DNA of 64,000 nucleotides from Cytophagales bacterium (GCA_020402945.1 JADBYQ010000018.1:62001-126000), one strand, 5' to 3'; positions 1-7,920 are shown, counted from the stretch's first letter. Notes: a model not told the origin generated them from the letters alone. A program made the numbers and translations.

Positions 1-87
1 TACCTAAACCATTTTGTTATCAAGCAATTCGAAAACTAGTTGAAAGTTTCATTCATTAATGGTAAATAGAAGTCTCAAATATTTCAC

Positions 88-951
88 ATGAACCGAAATC
101 AAGCAATTAGAAAAATGGCAGCTACGGCTCTCGGAGCAGTCGCTTTACCTCAAATGGCAAAATCCATGACCGCTTTGCCAGAGGCAGTAAAGGGGAAAAT
201 CAACCACTCTGCCTGTCAATGGTGTTATAGTGATATTCCCCTTGATGAATTATGTGCGGCTGCAAAGAAAATGGGTATTAAATCCATTGACCTGCTCAAT
301 TCAACGCAATGGGCCACAGCCGCGAAATATGGACTTACCTGCGCGATGGCGTATGCCAATGATTGGGGATTGCAAAAGGGATTTAACAATCCTGCTTTTC
401 ATGAACAACTTTTGAAAGATTATACGCTCAATATTCCGAAAGCGGCAGAGGCCGGGTTGAAAAATGTCATTTGCTTCAGCGGCAATGCCAACGGACTTTC
501 AAAGGAAGAAGGTTTAGAAAATTGTGCTCGTGGATTAGAACCAGTGCTGAAAGTAGCCGCTCAATATAAAATGACGGTGAGCATGGAACTACTCAATAGC
601 AAAGTAGACCATAAAGACTATCAGTGTGACTACACTAGTTGGGGCGTACAACTTTGCGAGAAACTGGGAATGGAGGAATTTAAGCTGCTTTATGATATCT
701 ATCACATGCAGATCATGGAGGGCGATGTAATTGCGACTATTCGTAAAAACATTAAATACATTTCCCATTTTCATACAGGAGGAGTTCCCGGTCGTCATGA
801 GATTGACGATACGCAAGAGCTTCACTACCCAGCCATCATGCAGGCCATCGTTGACACGGGCTTCACCGGATTTGTGGCACAAGAATTTATTCCGGCCAAG
901 CCCAATAAACTAAAGTCGCTGAAGAAAGCGATTAAGATTTGTGATGTTTAA
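88..951 (+). CDS. Hydroxypyruvate isomerase-like TIM-barrel protein with Tat-like leader
   Basis: The 287-residue protein reads as a sugar phosphate isomerase/epimerase family (xylose isomerase-like TIM barrel) enzyme of the hydroxypyruvate isomerase branch. Support comes from the metal-site segments MELLNSK (about residue 166), LLYDIYHMQ (about 206), the late HFHTGGVPGRHE segment (about 230) and the terminal AQEF segment. Family knowledge predicts interconversion of small hydroxy-keto sugars or acids using a divalent metal; the substrate cannot be read from sequence. The N-terminus NRNQAIRKMAATALGAVALP resembles the Tat leaders common on Bacteroidota TIM-barrel isomerases, although its basic pair is RK rather than RR, so export is plausible but uncertain. 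It starts with ATG, ends 28 bases before the Uma2 gene, and has no obvious functional neighbour. The substrate is unassigned. Confidence 0.8.
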   Translation: MNRNQAIRKMAATALGAVALPQMAKSMTALPEAVKGKINHSACQWCYSDIPLDELCAAAKKMGIKSIDLLNSTQWATAAKYGLTCAMAYANDWGLQKGFNNPAFHEQLLKDYTLNIPKAAEAGLKNVICFSGNANGLSKEEGLENCARGLEPVLKVAAQYKMTVSMELLNSKVDHKDYQCDYTSWGVQLCEKLGMEEFKLLYDIYHMQIMEGDVIATIRKNIKYISHFHTGGVPGRHEIDDTQELHYPAIMQAIVDTGFTGFVAQEFIPAKPNKLKSLKKAIKICDV

Positions 952-979
952 ATTTTGAGATTTTTAGTAGATTTACTTC

Positions 980-1513
980 ATGCAAAAGGAATTCATTAAA
1001 CCACCACGCACAGCATTTGAAGTATTTCAAATGCTGCCTGAAGGTACTTTGGCAGAAGTAATCGATAATCAGTTGTTTATGGCACCTTCCCCAACTCCTG
1101 ACCATCAGGAAACTGCTGGCGACCTGTTTCTCGAAATTGCGTCTTTTGTAAAATGGAAGGGACTGGGGAAAGTGTATTTTGCTCCGGTTGATTTGTATTT
1201 AGACGAATACTCGAATGTGGTTCAACCTGATTTGATTTTTATCTCGAAAAGTAATTCGCTTCGTACCGACAAAAAGGGACTCAAGGGAATACCAGACCTT
1301 ATCATTGAGATACTATCTCCGGGAAACAAAAAGTATGACTCAGTTAGTAAGAAAAACCTGTACGAGAAATTCGGAGTTAAAGAATTTTGGTTGGTGGATC
1401 CCGAAACAAAAAAGGCTACTGGCTTTTTGTTTCAAGGGAGCAGTTATGTGAATCAGAAGGAATCTCAAAACCAACTTCTCTCTGCTGTTCTTGGCGAGAC
1501 GTTCAAATTTTAA
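980..1513 (+). CDS. Uma2 family endonuclease-like protein (DUF820)
   Basis: The 177-residue protein matches the Uma2/DUF820 family, a restriction-endonuclease-like fold widespread in bacteria and cyanobacteria. Visible family segments are the LPEGTLAEVIDNQLFMAPSP start region (about 18-37), the catalytic-type VVQPDLIFIS (about 81) followed by PDLIIEILSP (about 105), and KKNLYEKFGVKEFWLVDP (about 124). The Asp of QPDL and the Glu of IEIL sit where the PD-(D/E)XK-type residues are expected. The biological role of this family is unknown; nuclease activity is inferred from fold. It converges on the minus-strand phosphorylase gene, with 12 bases between the stop codons. Confidence 0.85.
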   Translation: MQKEFIKPPRTAFEVFQMLPEGTLAEVIDNQLFMAPSPTPDHQETAGDLFLEIASFVKWKGLGKVYFAPVDLYLDEYSNVVQPDLIFISKSNSLRTDKKGLKGIPDLIIEILSPGNKKYDSVSKKNLYEKFGVKEFWLVDPETKKATGFLFQGSSYVNQKESQNQLLSAVLGETFKF

Positions 1514-1525
1514 AATTATCAGAAT

Positions 1526-2347
1526 TTACTTCCAAAGTTTCGTTATCAATTCTACATAGAGCTCTGTCAATTTCGCTTCCGCCTTTCCAGCAACAGCAAT
1601 AATCTCAGAGATGACAGCAGGCTTAAGGTTGTCGGGGTCACAATCATCGGTTAAAACAGAAATGGCACAGCAAGGCAGTCCCATGTGGTTAGCTACCAAT
1701 ACTTCAGGCACGGTGCTCATCCCTACTACATCTGCACCGAGGCGATTCAAAAAGCGATATTCTGCTCGGGTTTCTAAATTGGGACCAATGACGGCCACAT
1801 AAACGCCCACGTTCAGTTTTATTTTTTTCTCCTTAGCAATTTTGATAAGGAGCTTGTTCATCTTTTTTGAATAGGGTTCACTCATATCCGGGAAGCGAGG
1901 CCCAAGCACTTCAAAATTTTCGCCCCGAAGTGGATTGTCCGGTTGCAAGTTGATGTGGTCATCAATTAACATCAGCTGTCCCTTTTTCCATTTGAGGTTC
2001 ATGTTGCCGGCAGCGTTAGATATCAATAAACTAGTGATGCCCAACATTTTCATCACGCGCACCGGCAATGTTATTTTCTGCATGCTGTAGCCCTCATAAT
2101 AATGGAAGCGGCCCTGCATCGCTAGTACTTTTTTTCCTTTTACCTCTCCGTAAATGAATTTTCCGCGATGGAATTCCACTGTGGAAATAGGAAAGTGGGG
2201 AATGGAACTATAGTTTATCTCGATGGCGTTTTTTATTTCTTTTACAAACAGGTTGCCCAGGCCTGTGCCTAGAATTACTCCGATTTCCGGTTTATCAATT
2301 CCGTGCTTTTTTAGGTAGGACGTAGCTTCGTTGATTTCGTTTAACAT
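1526..2347 (-). CDS. punA: Purine nucleoside phosphorylase (PNP, family 2 trimeric type)
   Basis: The 273-residue protein is a trimeric-type purine nucleoside phosphorylase: it swaps the base of a purine (deoxy)nucleoside for phosphate, giving free base and (deoxy)ribose-1-phosphate. Motifs are VILGTGLGNL (phosphate loop, about 25), GRFHYYEGYSM (about 79), ISNAAGNMN (about 109), LETRAEYRFLNRLGADVVGMSTVPEV (about 190, substrate pocket in two pieces) and the late CCAISVLTDDCDP segment. Length is normal for the family. It is the last gene of the minus-strand run beginning at arsR, only 21 bases downstream of the creatininase-family gene. That position suggests, but does not prove, a role in processing the arsenonucleoside made by ArsS rather than only in general purine salvage. 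Confidence 0.9.
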   Translation of the reverse strand: MLNEINEATSYLKKHGIDKPEIGVILGTGLGNLFVKEIKNAIEINYSSIPHFPISTVEFHRGKFIYGEVKGKKVLAMQGRFHYYEGYSMQKITLPVRVMKMLGITSLLISNAAGNMNLKWKKGQLMLIDDHINLQPDNPLRGENFEVLGPRFPDMSEPYSKKMNKLLIKIAKEKKIKLNVGVYVAVIGPNLETRAEYRFLNRLGADVVGMSTVPEVLVANHMGLPCCAISVLTDDCDPDNLKPAVISEIIAVAGKAEAKLTELYVELITKLWK

Positions 2348-2368
2348 AAATTGAATTGAGAATTAATC

Positions 2369-3130
2369 TTACTTGTAAAAACTGTTTCGATCTGTTTTTG
2401 CCACCTCAACAAAAAACTCACTGACTTTTTGGGTAACGGCTTCAAAGAATCTTTTTCCTTTTTCCGCTGAGGCTTTGCTCGGGTCGCCCACGCCTGTGTC
2501 TTTCGTTACGCTTGTCCATCTGCGCTCGGCCCAGGCCCATCCCTCTTGCATGGCTTTAAAGACAAATTTCTTTGCCTTGCCATCCCCCGCCTCAGAAAGC
2601 GGCCGCACTAATTCAGGATGAATGTGCATGATCACGCTTGTTTCCATTTCGCCTGCGTGATCGTCTTTGTTTTCGAAAAAGAGTTTTTGGTCAACCGCAT
2701 TGAACCATGTACATACGCACAAAAACATGTCTGGAAATAGTAAACCCAACTCACGAATGGCATTGTTAAAATGATTGGCTCCGTGACTATTAAAAATAAT
2801 TAGTTTGCGAATGCCCTGACGATTGAGTGTATCTACCACATCGCGAAGAATGGCTAGTTGCGTGCTGGGGTTCATGTTGATGTCGAGTGTTACATCAAAT
2901 TGCCCGGTGTTGACTCCAAATGGAATGCATGGCAGCACAATTACTTTTGCCCCTTTCTCCCATGCTAAACGAGCGCCTTCAGCGGCTACTTCTTCGGCTT
3001 CGATAATATCGGTGCCATAGGGCAAATGATAGTTGTGTGCTTCGGTAGCACCCCACGGCAAAACTGCCACTTCAAACTTTGTTTCCTGAATGGCTTTCCA
3101 GTTGGTTTCTTTTAAGATGTAGGGGCGCAT
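2369..3130 (-). CDS. Creatininase family amidohydrolase
   Basis: The 253-residue protein belongs to the creatininase/FAPy-deformylase/MftE superfamily. These are metal-dependent hydrolases acting on amides, lactams or C-terminal peptide bonds. The metal-ligand signatures are present: LPWGATEAHNYHLPYGTD (about 24), where the Glu and His are ligands, IIFNSHGANHFNNAIREL (about 111), and DDHAGEMETS (about 155) with its Asp/His/Glu. Length is typical. The gene lies 21 bases upstream of the phosphorylase and 75 bases downstream of arsS in the same direction, so co-transcription with the ars genes is likely. A specific function in arsenosugar formation is only a contextual guess; other family members hydrolyse creatinine, formamidopyrimidines or mycofactocin precursor. 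Confidence 0.85.
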   Translation of the reverse strand: MRPYILKETNWKAIQETKFEVAVLPWGATEAHNYHLPYGTDIIEAEEVAAEGARLAWEKGAKVIVLPCIPFGVNTGQFDVTLDINMNPSTQLAILRDVVDTLNRQGIRKLIIFNSHGANHFNNAIRELGLLFPDMFLCVCTWFNAVDQKLFFENKDDHAGEMETSVIMHIHPELVRPLSEAGDGKAKKFVFKAMQEGWAWAERRWTSVTKDTGVGDPSKASAEKGKRFFEAVTQKVSEFFVEVAKTDRNSFYK

Positions 3131-3205
3131 GGCTTAATTCAACATTCAAAGTTCAAGATTATTTTGTCAAAGTTTTTTTCGCAATTTTGAATTGAGAATC
3201 TTGAA

Positions 3206-4261
3206 TCATATAGTAGCTCCCTGGCAACTGCTGCCTGCCCCAGCGGTACAGGCAAAGCAATGTTGGCTGACTACTATTTCTCGCTGCTCTAATTTTGAGA
3301 CATCAAATGAGCTGATGTTTTGTCCTGAGCTCTCTTGCGTTTTTAGCCCCAGCATCTGGTTGAAATCGCAATCATAAAGAAATCCCTGCCAATCGATGGA
3401 CACCGTATTGCGACACATTACGCCACTTACTGCTGATGGATTGAAAGCATTAATGAGTTTTTCCATGTAGTCGTCATAATTGCCCGATTCAATTAAAAAA
3501 TCCAGAAAGCGACTGATAGGAATATTGGTGATGGTGAACAAGTTATTGAAATCAATATCAAAATGACCTTTCAATTCTTTTTTGAAATCGCGTTCTAGTT
3601 GCATTTGGTCTCCTGGTAGAAATGCACCGGTTGGATTGTACACCAAATCGAGAATCAGCCCGCTGCCTTCTTTACCGTAACCCACTTCGTTCAACATCTG
3701 CAAACCCTTGATCGAACCTTTGAATACGCCCTCGCCCCGTTGACGATCTGTTTTATCGGCATTGTAAAACGGAAGGGATGAGCAAACGCGCACATTATTT
3801 TCTTTGAAGAATTCCGGTAAGTCGTGATACTTGGGATTCGCGGTAATAATAGTAAGATTCGAACGCACAATAATCTCTTGCACGCCTAAACGATGCGCTT
3901 CACTCACAAACCATCTAAAATCTGGATTCATTTCAGGAGCACCACCTGTAATGTCTAACGTCTTAATGGTGGTGTGGGTCAATACATCCAGGCATTGCTG
4001 CATGGTGTCGCGTGTCATGATTTCTTTTCGATCAGGCCCGGCATCTACATGGCAATGCTTGCAAACCTGATTGCACATGTAGCCAATATTCATTTGGAAG
4101 ATTTCAATCTTGGCCGGCTTCAACGGAAAATGCCCAAGTGGTTCAATCTTTTGTTTGAAGGTGGGAAGCTTTCCAGATTTAAAAATCCCATTTTGAAGGA
4201 ATTCTACCTGGCGTTCCTGATTGGCGAGCTGATGGTGACGCGCGTGTAGCGATTTGATCAT
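3206..4261 (-). CDS. arsS: Arsenosugar biosynthesis radical SAM protein ArsS
   Basis: This is a radical SAM enzyme with the CxxxCxxC cluster motif in CNQVCKHCHVDAGPD and the following DITGGAPEMNPDFRWF segment, both diagnostic of the ArsS family. A Cys-rich C-terminus (CDFNQML, then CFACTAGAGSSCQGA) fits the auxiliary SPASM-like domain. Established knowledge: ArsS joins the 5'-deoxyadenosyl radical to a dimethylarsenical made by ArsM, giving the arsenosugar precursor. The longest reading frame opens at a TTG at 4324, but the first ATG (4261, MIKSLHARHH) gives the usual N-terminus, so that start is used. It lies between the CMD-fold gene and the creatininase gene, in the same direction as arsM. 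Length is about 351 residues. Confidence 0.93.
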   Translation of the reverse strand: MIKSLHARHHQLANQERQVEFLQNGIFKSGKLPTFKQKIEPLGHFPLKPAKIEIFQMNIGYMCNQVCKHCHVDAGPDRKEIMTRDTMQQCLDVLTHTTIKTLDITGGAPEMNPDFRWFVSEAHRLGVQEIIVRSNLTIITANPKYHDLPEFFKENNVRVCSSLPFYNADKTDRQRGEGVFKGSIKGLQMLNEVGYGKEGSGLILDLVYNPTGAFLPGDQMQLERDFKKELKGHFDIDFNNLFTITNIPISRFLDFLIESGNYDDYMEKLINAFNPSAVSGVMCRNTVSIDWQGFLYDCDFNQMLGLKTQESSGQNISSFDVSKLEQREIVVSQHCFACTAGAGSSCQGATI

Positions 4262-4350
4262 TTCAATTTTCGTTGATCGTTCTTGGTTGATGGTTGTTCG
4301 TTTGTTGACGGAGAGTGCGGCCAACGACTAACGACCATCCAACAACGAAT

Positions 4351-4686
4351 TCACATGGATAGTTTCTTGGCTTTGTTCATCATCATCACTCCGTGGACTA
4401 ATGTTGCTCCACTGCGAATGGCCGCTGCCACATGAATGGCCTCCATCATGCCTTTTTCGGTAGCGCCCTTTTCTAATGAATCTTGCGTGTAAGCATCAAT
4501 GCAATACGGGCATTGTACTGTGTGTGCCACCGCTAGTGCGATCAACGATTTTTCGCGGGCAGTAAGGTCGCCCTCTTTGAACACATCGCCATAGTAGGAG
4601 AAAAACTTATCGGCCAGGTTTTTCTCCCATTCGCCAATGTTGCCAAATTTTTTTAAGTCTTCGGGGTTGTAGTACGTGTGATCCAT
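4351..4686 (-). CDS. Arsenosugar-associated carboxymuconolactone decarboxylase-fold protein
   Basis: The 111-residue protein has the AhpD/CMD fold. The redox pair CPYC sits at about 59-62, followed by the ID(A)YTQDSLEKGAT helix and the EAIHVAAAIRSGATLVHG segment. This small peroxidase-like family is regularly found next to ArsS in arsenosugar clusters, and here it lies 89 bases upstream of arsS. The likely role is thiol-based redox chemistry, perhaps keeping arsenic or ArsS in the right oxidation state; this is inferred from the CxxC motif and position. Length fits the single-domain family. The 146 bases upstream, before the phosphatase gene, show no further gene. Confidence 0.9.
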   Translation of the reverse strand: MDHTYYNPEDLKKFGNIGEWEKNLADKFFSYYGDVFKEGDLTAREKSLIALAVAHTVQCPYCIDAYTQDSLEKGATEKGMMEAIHVAAAIRSGATLVHGVMMMNKAKKLSM

Positions 4687-4832
4687 GTATAATCGTTGGT
4701 TTAAACGCTATAAAAGTATTAAATTTTGTACGACTGCTGTTATAAACGATGTCTTTACCACGACAGGATTTAGGATTTCCTGAATTATTTTTCCGTGGCG
4801 GCAAAAGCGGATTTGAACGGCCCTTGGTGATA

Positions 4833-5453
4833 CTAGAAGCTTTTCATTTTTGAAAAAGCATATAGCATCTCGCGTCCAATTTGTTGCACACGCTCGGCAT
4901 ATTTGGCAGATTCGAGCGGAGTACCGTCAAATTCTTTGGGGTCATCGTAGGTAATGGCAATACGGGTTTTCGCGCCCAACACCAGCGGACAGTTTTCATC
5001 GGCATGCGAGCACGTCATGATCGCTGCAAAGCCGGGGTTGTTGTTAAAAGGGTCATCGTACTTTTTTGAGAATACCTTAATGGGTGAATCTGTGGCAGAA
5101 TAACTAACCTGATACACCGGATTGTCGCCCGGTATTTCGATAGTTATTTGAAAGCCCGCCTCTTGCATCGCTTTTACCGCACGAGGGTTGAAAGCCGTAG
5201 CTTCCGTTCCGCCCGAAAGACAAACAATATCTTTTACACCAAAATAATCAGCCGATGCCTGCGCCCACAACTGAGCGATGTGACTTCTACGCGAATTGTG
5301 TGTGCAAATAAAGTTGAGATAGACAGGCTGACCAGCGGGTGATTGTTGAATGAAGTGGGTCAACTCCGTCAATAGTGTTTTTCTTTCCGTTGGTAGTTGA
5401 TCAAACAGTAGCGCAAGGCTTTCAGCTGTTGCTTGAAGAGTAGGAAGGAGCAT
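4833..5453 (-). CDS. Low-Mr protein-tyrosine-phosphatase-type arsenate reductase
   Basis: The protein carries the CX5R loop of low-molecular-weight phosphatases near its N-terminus (NFICTHNSRRSHIAQLWA). It keeps the SHADENCP segment in which further Cys residues occur, followed by the KEFDGTPLESAKYAERVQQIG C-terminal helix. This matches the Bacteroidota branch annotated as arsenate reductase or protein-tyrosine-phosphatase. In an ars operon the probable reaction is thiol-dependent reduction of arsenate to arsenite, feeding ArsM. The 5453 ATG is chosen over an upstream TTG at 5477. It lies 57 bases downstream of arsM in the same direction. At about 206 residues it is longer than classic ArsC (about 130) because of an N-terminal helical extension typical of this branch. 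Confidence 0.83.
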   Translation of the reverse strand: MLLPTLQATAESLALLFDQLPTERKTLLTELTHFIQQSPAGQPVYLNFICTHNSRRSHIAQLWAQASADYFGVKDIVCLSGGTEATAFNPRAVKAMQEAGFQITIEIPGDNPVYQVSYSATDSPIKVFSKKYDDPFNNNPGFAAIMTCSHADENCPLVLGAKTRIAITYDDPKEFDGTPLESAKYAERVQQIGREMLYAFSKMKSF

Positions 5454-5534
5454 GATAAAGATTCTAATTTGGTTCAAAAATTAAAAAAGTGTAGGCGCCT
5501 GGCATCCGAAAAATGTCATGACGCCTAGCAAACT

Positions 5535-6377
5535 TTAGTCGCAACATCCGGGCGCGCAGCAGGCATTCGGCTTCTCCGCATATACGGTGATACTAAAAAT
5601 GCCGGTGCTTCCCGTTTTAAAATCCGCCATGGCCTCTGGTGTTAGATATTCTTTTAAAATTTCATCGGGCAACGTGATCCGTTTTTCTTTTTGCAATGTA
5701 ATGTTGGTGAAGCCGGCTTCTTTAATGATTTTCACGTATTCGTCTTTTTGGATGGCGCCCGAGACGCAACCGGCATACATCTCCGCATTTTTTTGCAGGC
5801 CCTCGGGCAAATCGCCTACTAGTACAATATCCGACACGCTAAAGTGCCCGCCCTTTTTCAGCACACGAAAGGTTTCGGCAAAGGCTAGTTTCTTATCGGG
5901 AACGAGATTCAACACACAATTGCTAACTACCACATCGGCAATGTTTCCGGCCAATGGCATATTTTCAATATCACCCTGGCGGAATTCGACATTCGTAAAG
6001 TTCAACGCCTTCGCATTTGCGCGCGCTTTCTCAATCATTTTGTCTGTGAAGTCTATGCCAATAACTTTTCCGGTTTCTCCTACAATGGAGCGTGCCACAA
6101 AGGCATCGTTGCCTGCACCCGAGCCTAAATCTACCACCGTATCGCCTGCTTTGATTTTTGCAAATTCGGTAGGCAAGCCGCAGCCTAGCCCCAGGTCTGC
6201 ATTGGCTACGTAGCCTTTCAATTGCGTGTAGTCATCGGCCATTACACTGTAGTCGATCGTGCCACAACCTGTGGCGCCACAACAACTTGTCTCATTAGTG
6301 GTTTTACTCTGTTCGGCAATCTGGCCATACTTTTCCTTCACCATTTGCTTTAGTTGTTCTCCTGTTTCCGTTTTCAT
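5535..6377 (-). CDS. arsM: Arsenite S-adenosylmethionine methyltransferase ArsM
   Basis: The 280-residue protein is a class I SAM methyltransferase of the ArsM family, which methylates As(III) stepwise. The SAM loop VVDLGSGAGNDAF (about 87) is clear, followed by the acidic GIDFTDKMIEKAR. Arsenic-binding Cys residues appear in TSCCGATGCG (about 30), LGLGCGLP (about 63), VVSNCVLNLVP (about 148) and YAGCVSGAI (about 196). It ends with a Cys-rich tail, CCAPGCC. The start ATG at 6377 lies 20 bases downstream (in transcription order) of an ArsR-type palindrome at 6397-6416, so arsM and the genes below it can be repressed independently of arsR. Methylated arsenic is the substrate for ArsS two genes further on. 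Confidence 0.94.
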   Translation of the reverse strand: MKTETGEQLKQMVKEKYGQIAEQSKTTNETSCCGATGCGTIDYSVMADDYTQLKGYVANADLGLGCGLPTEFAKIKAGDTVVDLGSGAGNDAFVARSIVGETGKVIGIDFTDKMIEKARANAKALNFTNVEFRQGDIENMPLAGNIADVVVSNCVLNLVPDKKLAFAETFRVLKKGGHFSVSDIVLVGDLPEGLQKNAEMYAGCVSGAIQKDEYVKIIKEAGFTNITLQKEKRITLPDEILKEYLTPEAMADFKTGSTGIFSITVYAEKPNACCAPGCCD

Positions 6378-6396
6378 ATGATTTATTTTTTTTAGT

Positions 6397-6416
6397 TAAT
6401 CGTAATATTGCGATGG
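6397..6416 (-). promoter_or_regulatory. Putative ArsR operator upstream of arsM
   Basis: The sequence taatcgtaatattgcgatgg matches the perfect palindrome at 6821-6840 except for three bases in the right arm. It sits between the arsR stop and the arsM ATG, suggesting a second ArsR-controlled promoter within the operon. Confidence 0.7.
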
Positions 6417-6435
6417 GTTTGATTAAAAAAATAGT

Positions 6436-6813
6436 TTAACAGCATTTAACACCCCTGCCTCCCGGCCCGCCTTCCGAAGCATTGCGGAGGGCAGGCAAGG
6501 CAGGTTCATAGCTCTCCAATAATGAAAACAGCGTTTTCTTGGCTTTGCTCCACGACTTCTCGTCAATGCAGTAACACACGCTCGGCCCTTCGATGTTTCC
6601 TTTTATCCAGCCTGCTTTTTTAAGCTCATTTAAGTGTTGTGAAACCGTGGACTGCGACAGCGGCAGTTCATCCACAATATCGCCACACACGCACGACTTG
6701 GTCTTGATCAGGTACTGCAAAATCGCAATGCGTGCCGGATGCCCCAGCGCCTTGGCCAAGGCGGCCAATTCATTTTGCGTTTTAGTGAACTCTTCTGTTT
6801 TGGTAAGTCCCAT
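6436..6813 (-). CDS. arsR: ArsR family metalloregulator
   Basis: The 125-residue protein is a winged-helix repressor of the ArsR/SmtB family. The metal-binding-type pair SCVCGD sits at about 41-45, and the recognition helix is LSQSTVSQHLNELKKAGWI (about 51-69). A second Cys, VCYCIDE, follows at about 80 and a terminal KCC may also bind As(III). Binding of arsenite through these thiols releases the operator in characterised relatives. It is the first gene of the ars run, and a perfect 20-bp palindrome lies 7 bases upstream of its start. The last about 20 residues (ALRNASEGGPGGRG) are encoded by a palindromic DNA repeat (6454-6504) that looks inserted into the gene end, so the true ancestral C-terminus may have been shorter. 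Confidence 0.92.
   Translation of the reverse strand: MGLTKTEEFTKTQNELAALAKALGHPARIAILQYLIKTKSCVCGDIVDELPLSQSTVSQHLNELKKAGWIKGNIEGPSVCYCIDEKSWSKAKKTLFSLLESYEPALPALRNASEGGPGGRGVKCC
6454..6504. repeat. Palindromic GC-rich repeat inside the arsR 3' end
   Basis: Outer arms CCTGCC (6454-6459) and GGCAGG (6499-6504) flank inner arms GCCTTCCG (6469-6476) and CGGAGGGC (6485-6492, one mismatch). It encodes a Gly/Pro-rich, low-complexity C-terminal tail of ArsR, unlike the surrounding helical protein. This looks like a dispersed palindromic element that entered the gene in frame. Confidence 0.6.
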
Positions 6814-6820
6814 ACTTCTT

Positions 6821-6840
6821 TAATCGTAATATTACGATTA
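6821..6840. promoter_or_regulatory. Putative ArsR operator upstream of arsR
   Basis: A perfect 20-bp palindrome, taatcgtaatattacgatta, lies immediately upstream of arsR and is repeated with small changes upstream of arsM. Symmetry, position and repetition fit a dimeric ArsR-family binding site. Confidence 0.8.
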
Positions 6841-6888
6841 AAGTTTCAAAAAATCAGAAATTTCTTTTTGAGGCCAAAACCGACCAAC

Positions 6889-7644
6889 TTAAAAATTAGG
6901 CGACAACAAATAACGTGTATAGAAATCGTCAATGGCTTTTACAGCCTCTTCGGGTGTATCAACCAAACTGAACAAATCCAGGTCTTCGGGGGAAATCATA
7001 CCCTCTGTTACCAATACTTTTTTAATCCAATCGATCATGCCGGCCCAGAATTTTTTGCCCACCAATACAATCGGGAACCTCCCAATTTTTTTTGTTTGAA
7101 TGAGCGTTAGCGCTTCACTTAACTCATCAATAGTTCCAAACCCACCGGGCATCACGATGAAGCCTTGCGAGTATTTGACGAAAATCACTTTGCGCACAAA
7201 GAAATAATCGAATGTGATCAATTTATCCGGATCGATATAGATATTTCCTTTTTGTTCGTGGGGCAGATAGATATTTAGTCCCACCGATTTTCCTCCCGCT
7301 TTCATTGCGCCTTTGTTTCCTGCCTCCATGATGCCGGGGCCGCCTCCGGTGATGACGCCATAGCCATGTTGAACGAGGCGCTCAGCAATTTCTTCTGCCA
7401 TTTTATAAAACGGGTTCGTAGGTTTGATGCGAGCCGATCCGAAGATGGTAACGCATGGCCCGATTTTCGCCATTTTCTCGAAGCCGTTTACAAACTCGCT
7501 CATCACTTTGAAGATCACCCACGAGTCTGAACTTTTTATTTCTGCCCAATCTTTATCTTTAAATGCCTTGCGTATGCGGTGTTCTTCTTCCAGTGGTAGA
7601 GGTGCTACTGCATTCGTTGCTTTCTTTGTTGGTTTTTTACTCAT
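6889..7644 (-). CDS. LOG family protein (TIGR00730, cytokinin riboside phosphohydrolase type)
   Basis: The 251-residue protein is a LOG/'lysine decarboxylase-like' Rossmann-fold protein. The phosphate/nucleotide motifs are GGGPGIMEAGNKGA (about 107-120) and the signature PGGFGTIDELSE (about 175-186). Characterised members release the base from nucleoside 5'-monophosphates; the real substrate in Bacteroidota is generally unknown. An N-terminal extension of about 60 residues precedes the core, common in long-form LOGs. The gene lies upstream of arsR in the same direction, but the ArsR operator between them suggests separate control. A second, truncated copy lies at 12524-12990. Over the shared 145 residues the two proteins differ only near the N-terminus while the DNA differs at about two dozen, mostly synonymous, positions. 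Confidence 0.9.
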   Translation of the reverse strand: MSKKPTKKATNAVAPLPLEEEHRIRKAFKDKDWAEIKSSDSWVIFKVMSEFVNGFEKMAKIGPCVTIFGSARIKPTNPFYKMAEEIAERLVQHGYGVITGGGPGIMEAGNKGAMKAGGKSVGLNIYLPHEQKGNIYIDPDKLITFDYFFVRKVIFVKYSQGFIVMPGGFGTIDELSEALTLIQTKKIGRFPIVLVGKKFWAGMIDWIKKVLVTEGMISPEDLDLFSLVDTPEEAVKAIDDFYTRYLLSPNF

Positions 7645-7684
7645 GTAGGTATTCGATTACGACCGACAAGTTAGCAAAAATAGA

Positions 7685-7804
7685 GAATGGTTTACCACCC
7701 ATTTGCCGGAGGCTGGCACTGCCATACGCCAGGCACTGGAACTTTTGGGGCTAAAAAGCAGCAAATCAACTAAGATCTGCTTGCCCGCAGATATATACCC
7801 ATAG
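7685..7804 (+). pseudogene. C-terminal remnant of a tyrosine recombinase/integrase (copy 1)
   Basis: In one plus-strand frame the DNA reads EWFTTHLPEAGTAIRQ followed by ALELLGLKSSKSTKI and then a stop. This matches the C-terminal box of Xer/IntI/phage tyrosine recombinases, normally [33 protein letters not shown]. The His/Arg region and GH are altered and the catalytic Tyr context (EIYTHV) is replaced by CLPADIYP, so it cannot be active. The start is lost: only about 40 residues remain, abutting the LOG gene's upstream side. A homologous but differently decayed fragment lies at 13031-13171. Its place just before the first cassette boundary (7944) suggests the former integrase of the array. 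Which recombinase family it came from cannot be told from this fragment. Confidence 0.7.
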
Positions 7805-7920
7805 GAGCACTAAGTGCATATGGAATATAAAAGCCATGTACGATGATCTTCGAGATAAAACGTTTATTTTTAAAGGATGGAAAAACTATCCTAAGCAAGC
7901 CAAACTGGGTAGCTAATGAT

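Noticed and set aside
3206..4324. TTG at 4324 as the start of arsS
   Set aside because: The extra 21 residues (MAALSVNKRTTINQERSTKI) have no counterpart expected in the family. The first ATG at 4261 gives the usual start.
5587..6213. Plus-strand frame of 208 codons opposite arsM
   Set aside because: The minus-strand frame is a clear ArsM. The opposite frame is low in recognisable structure and arises from the codon pattern.
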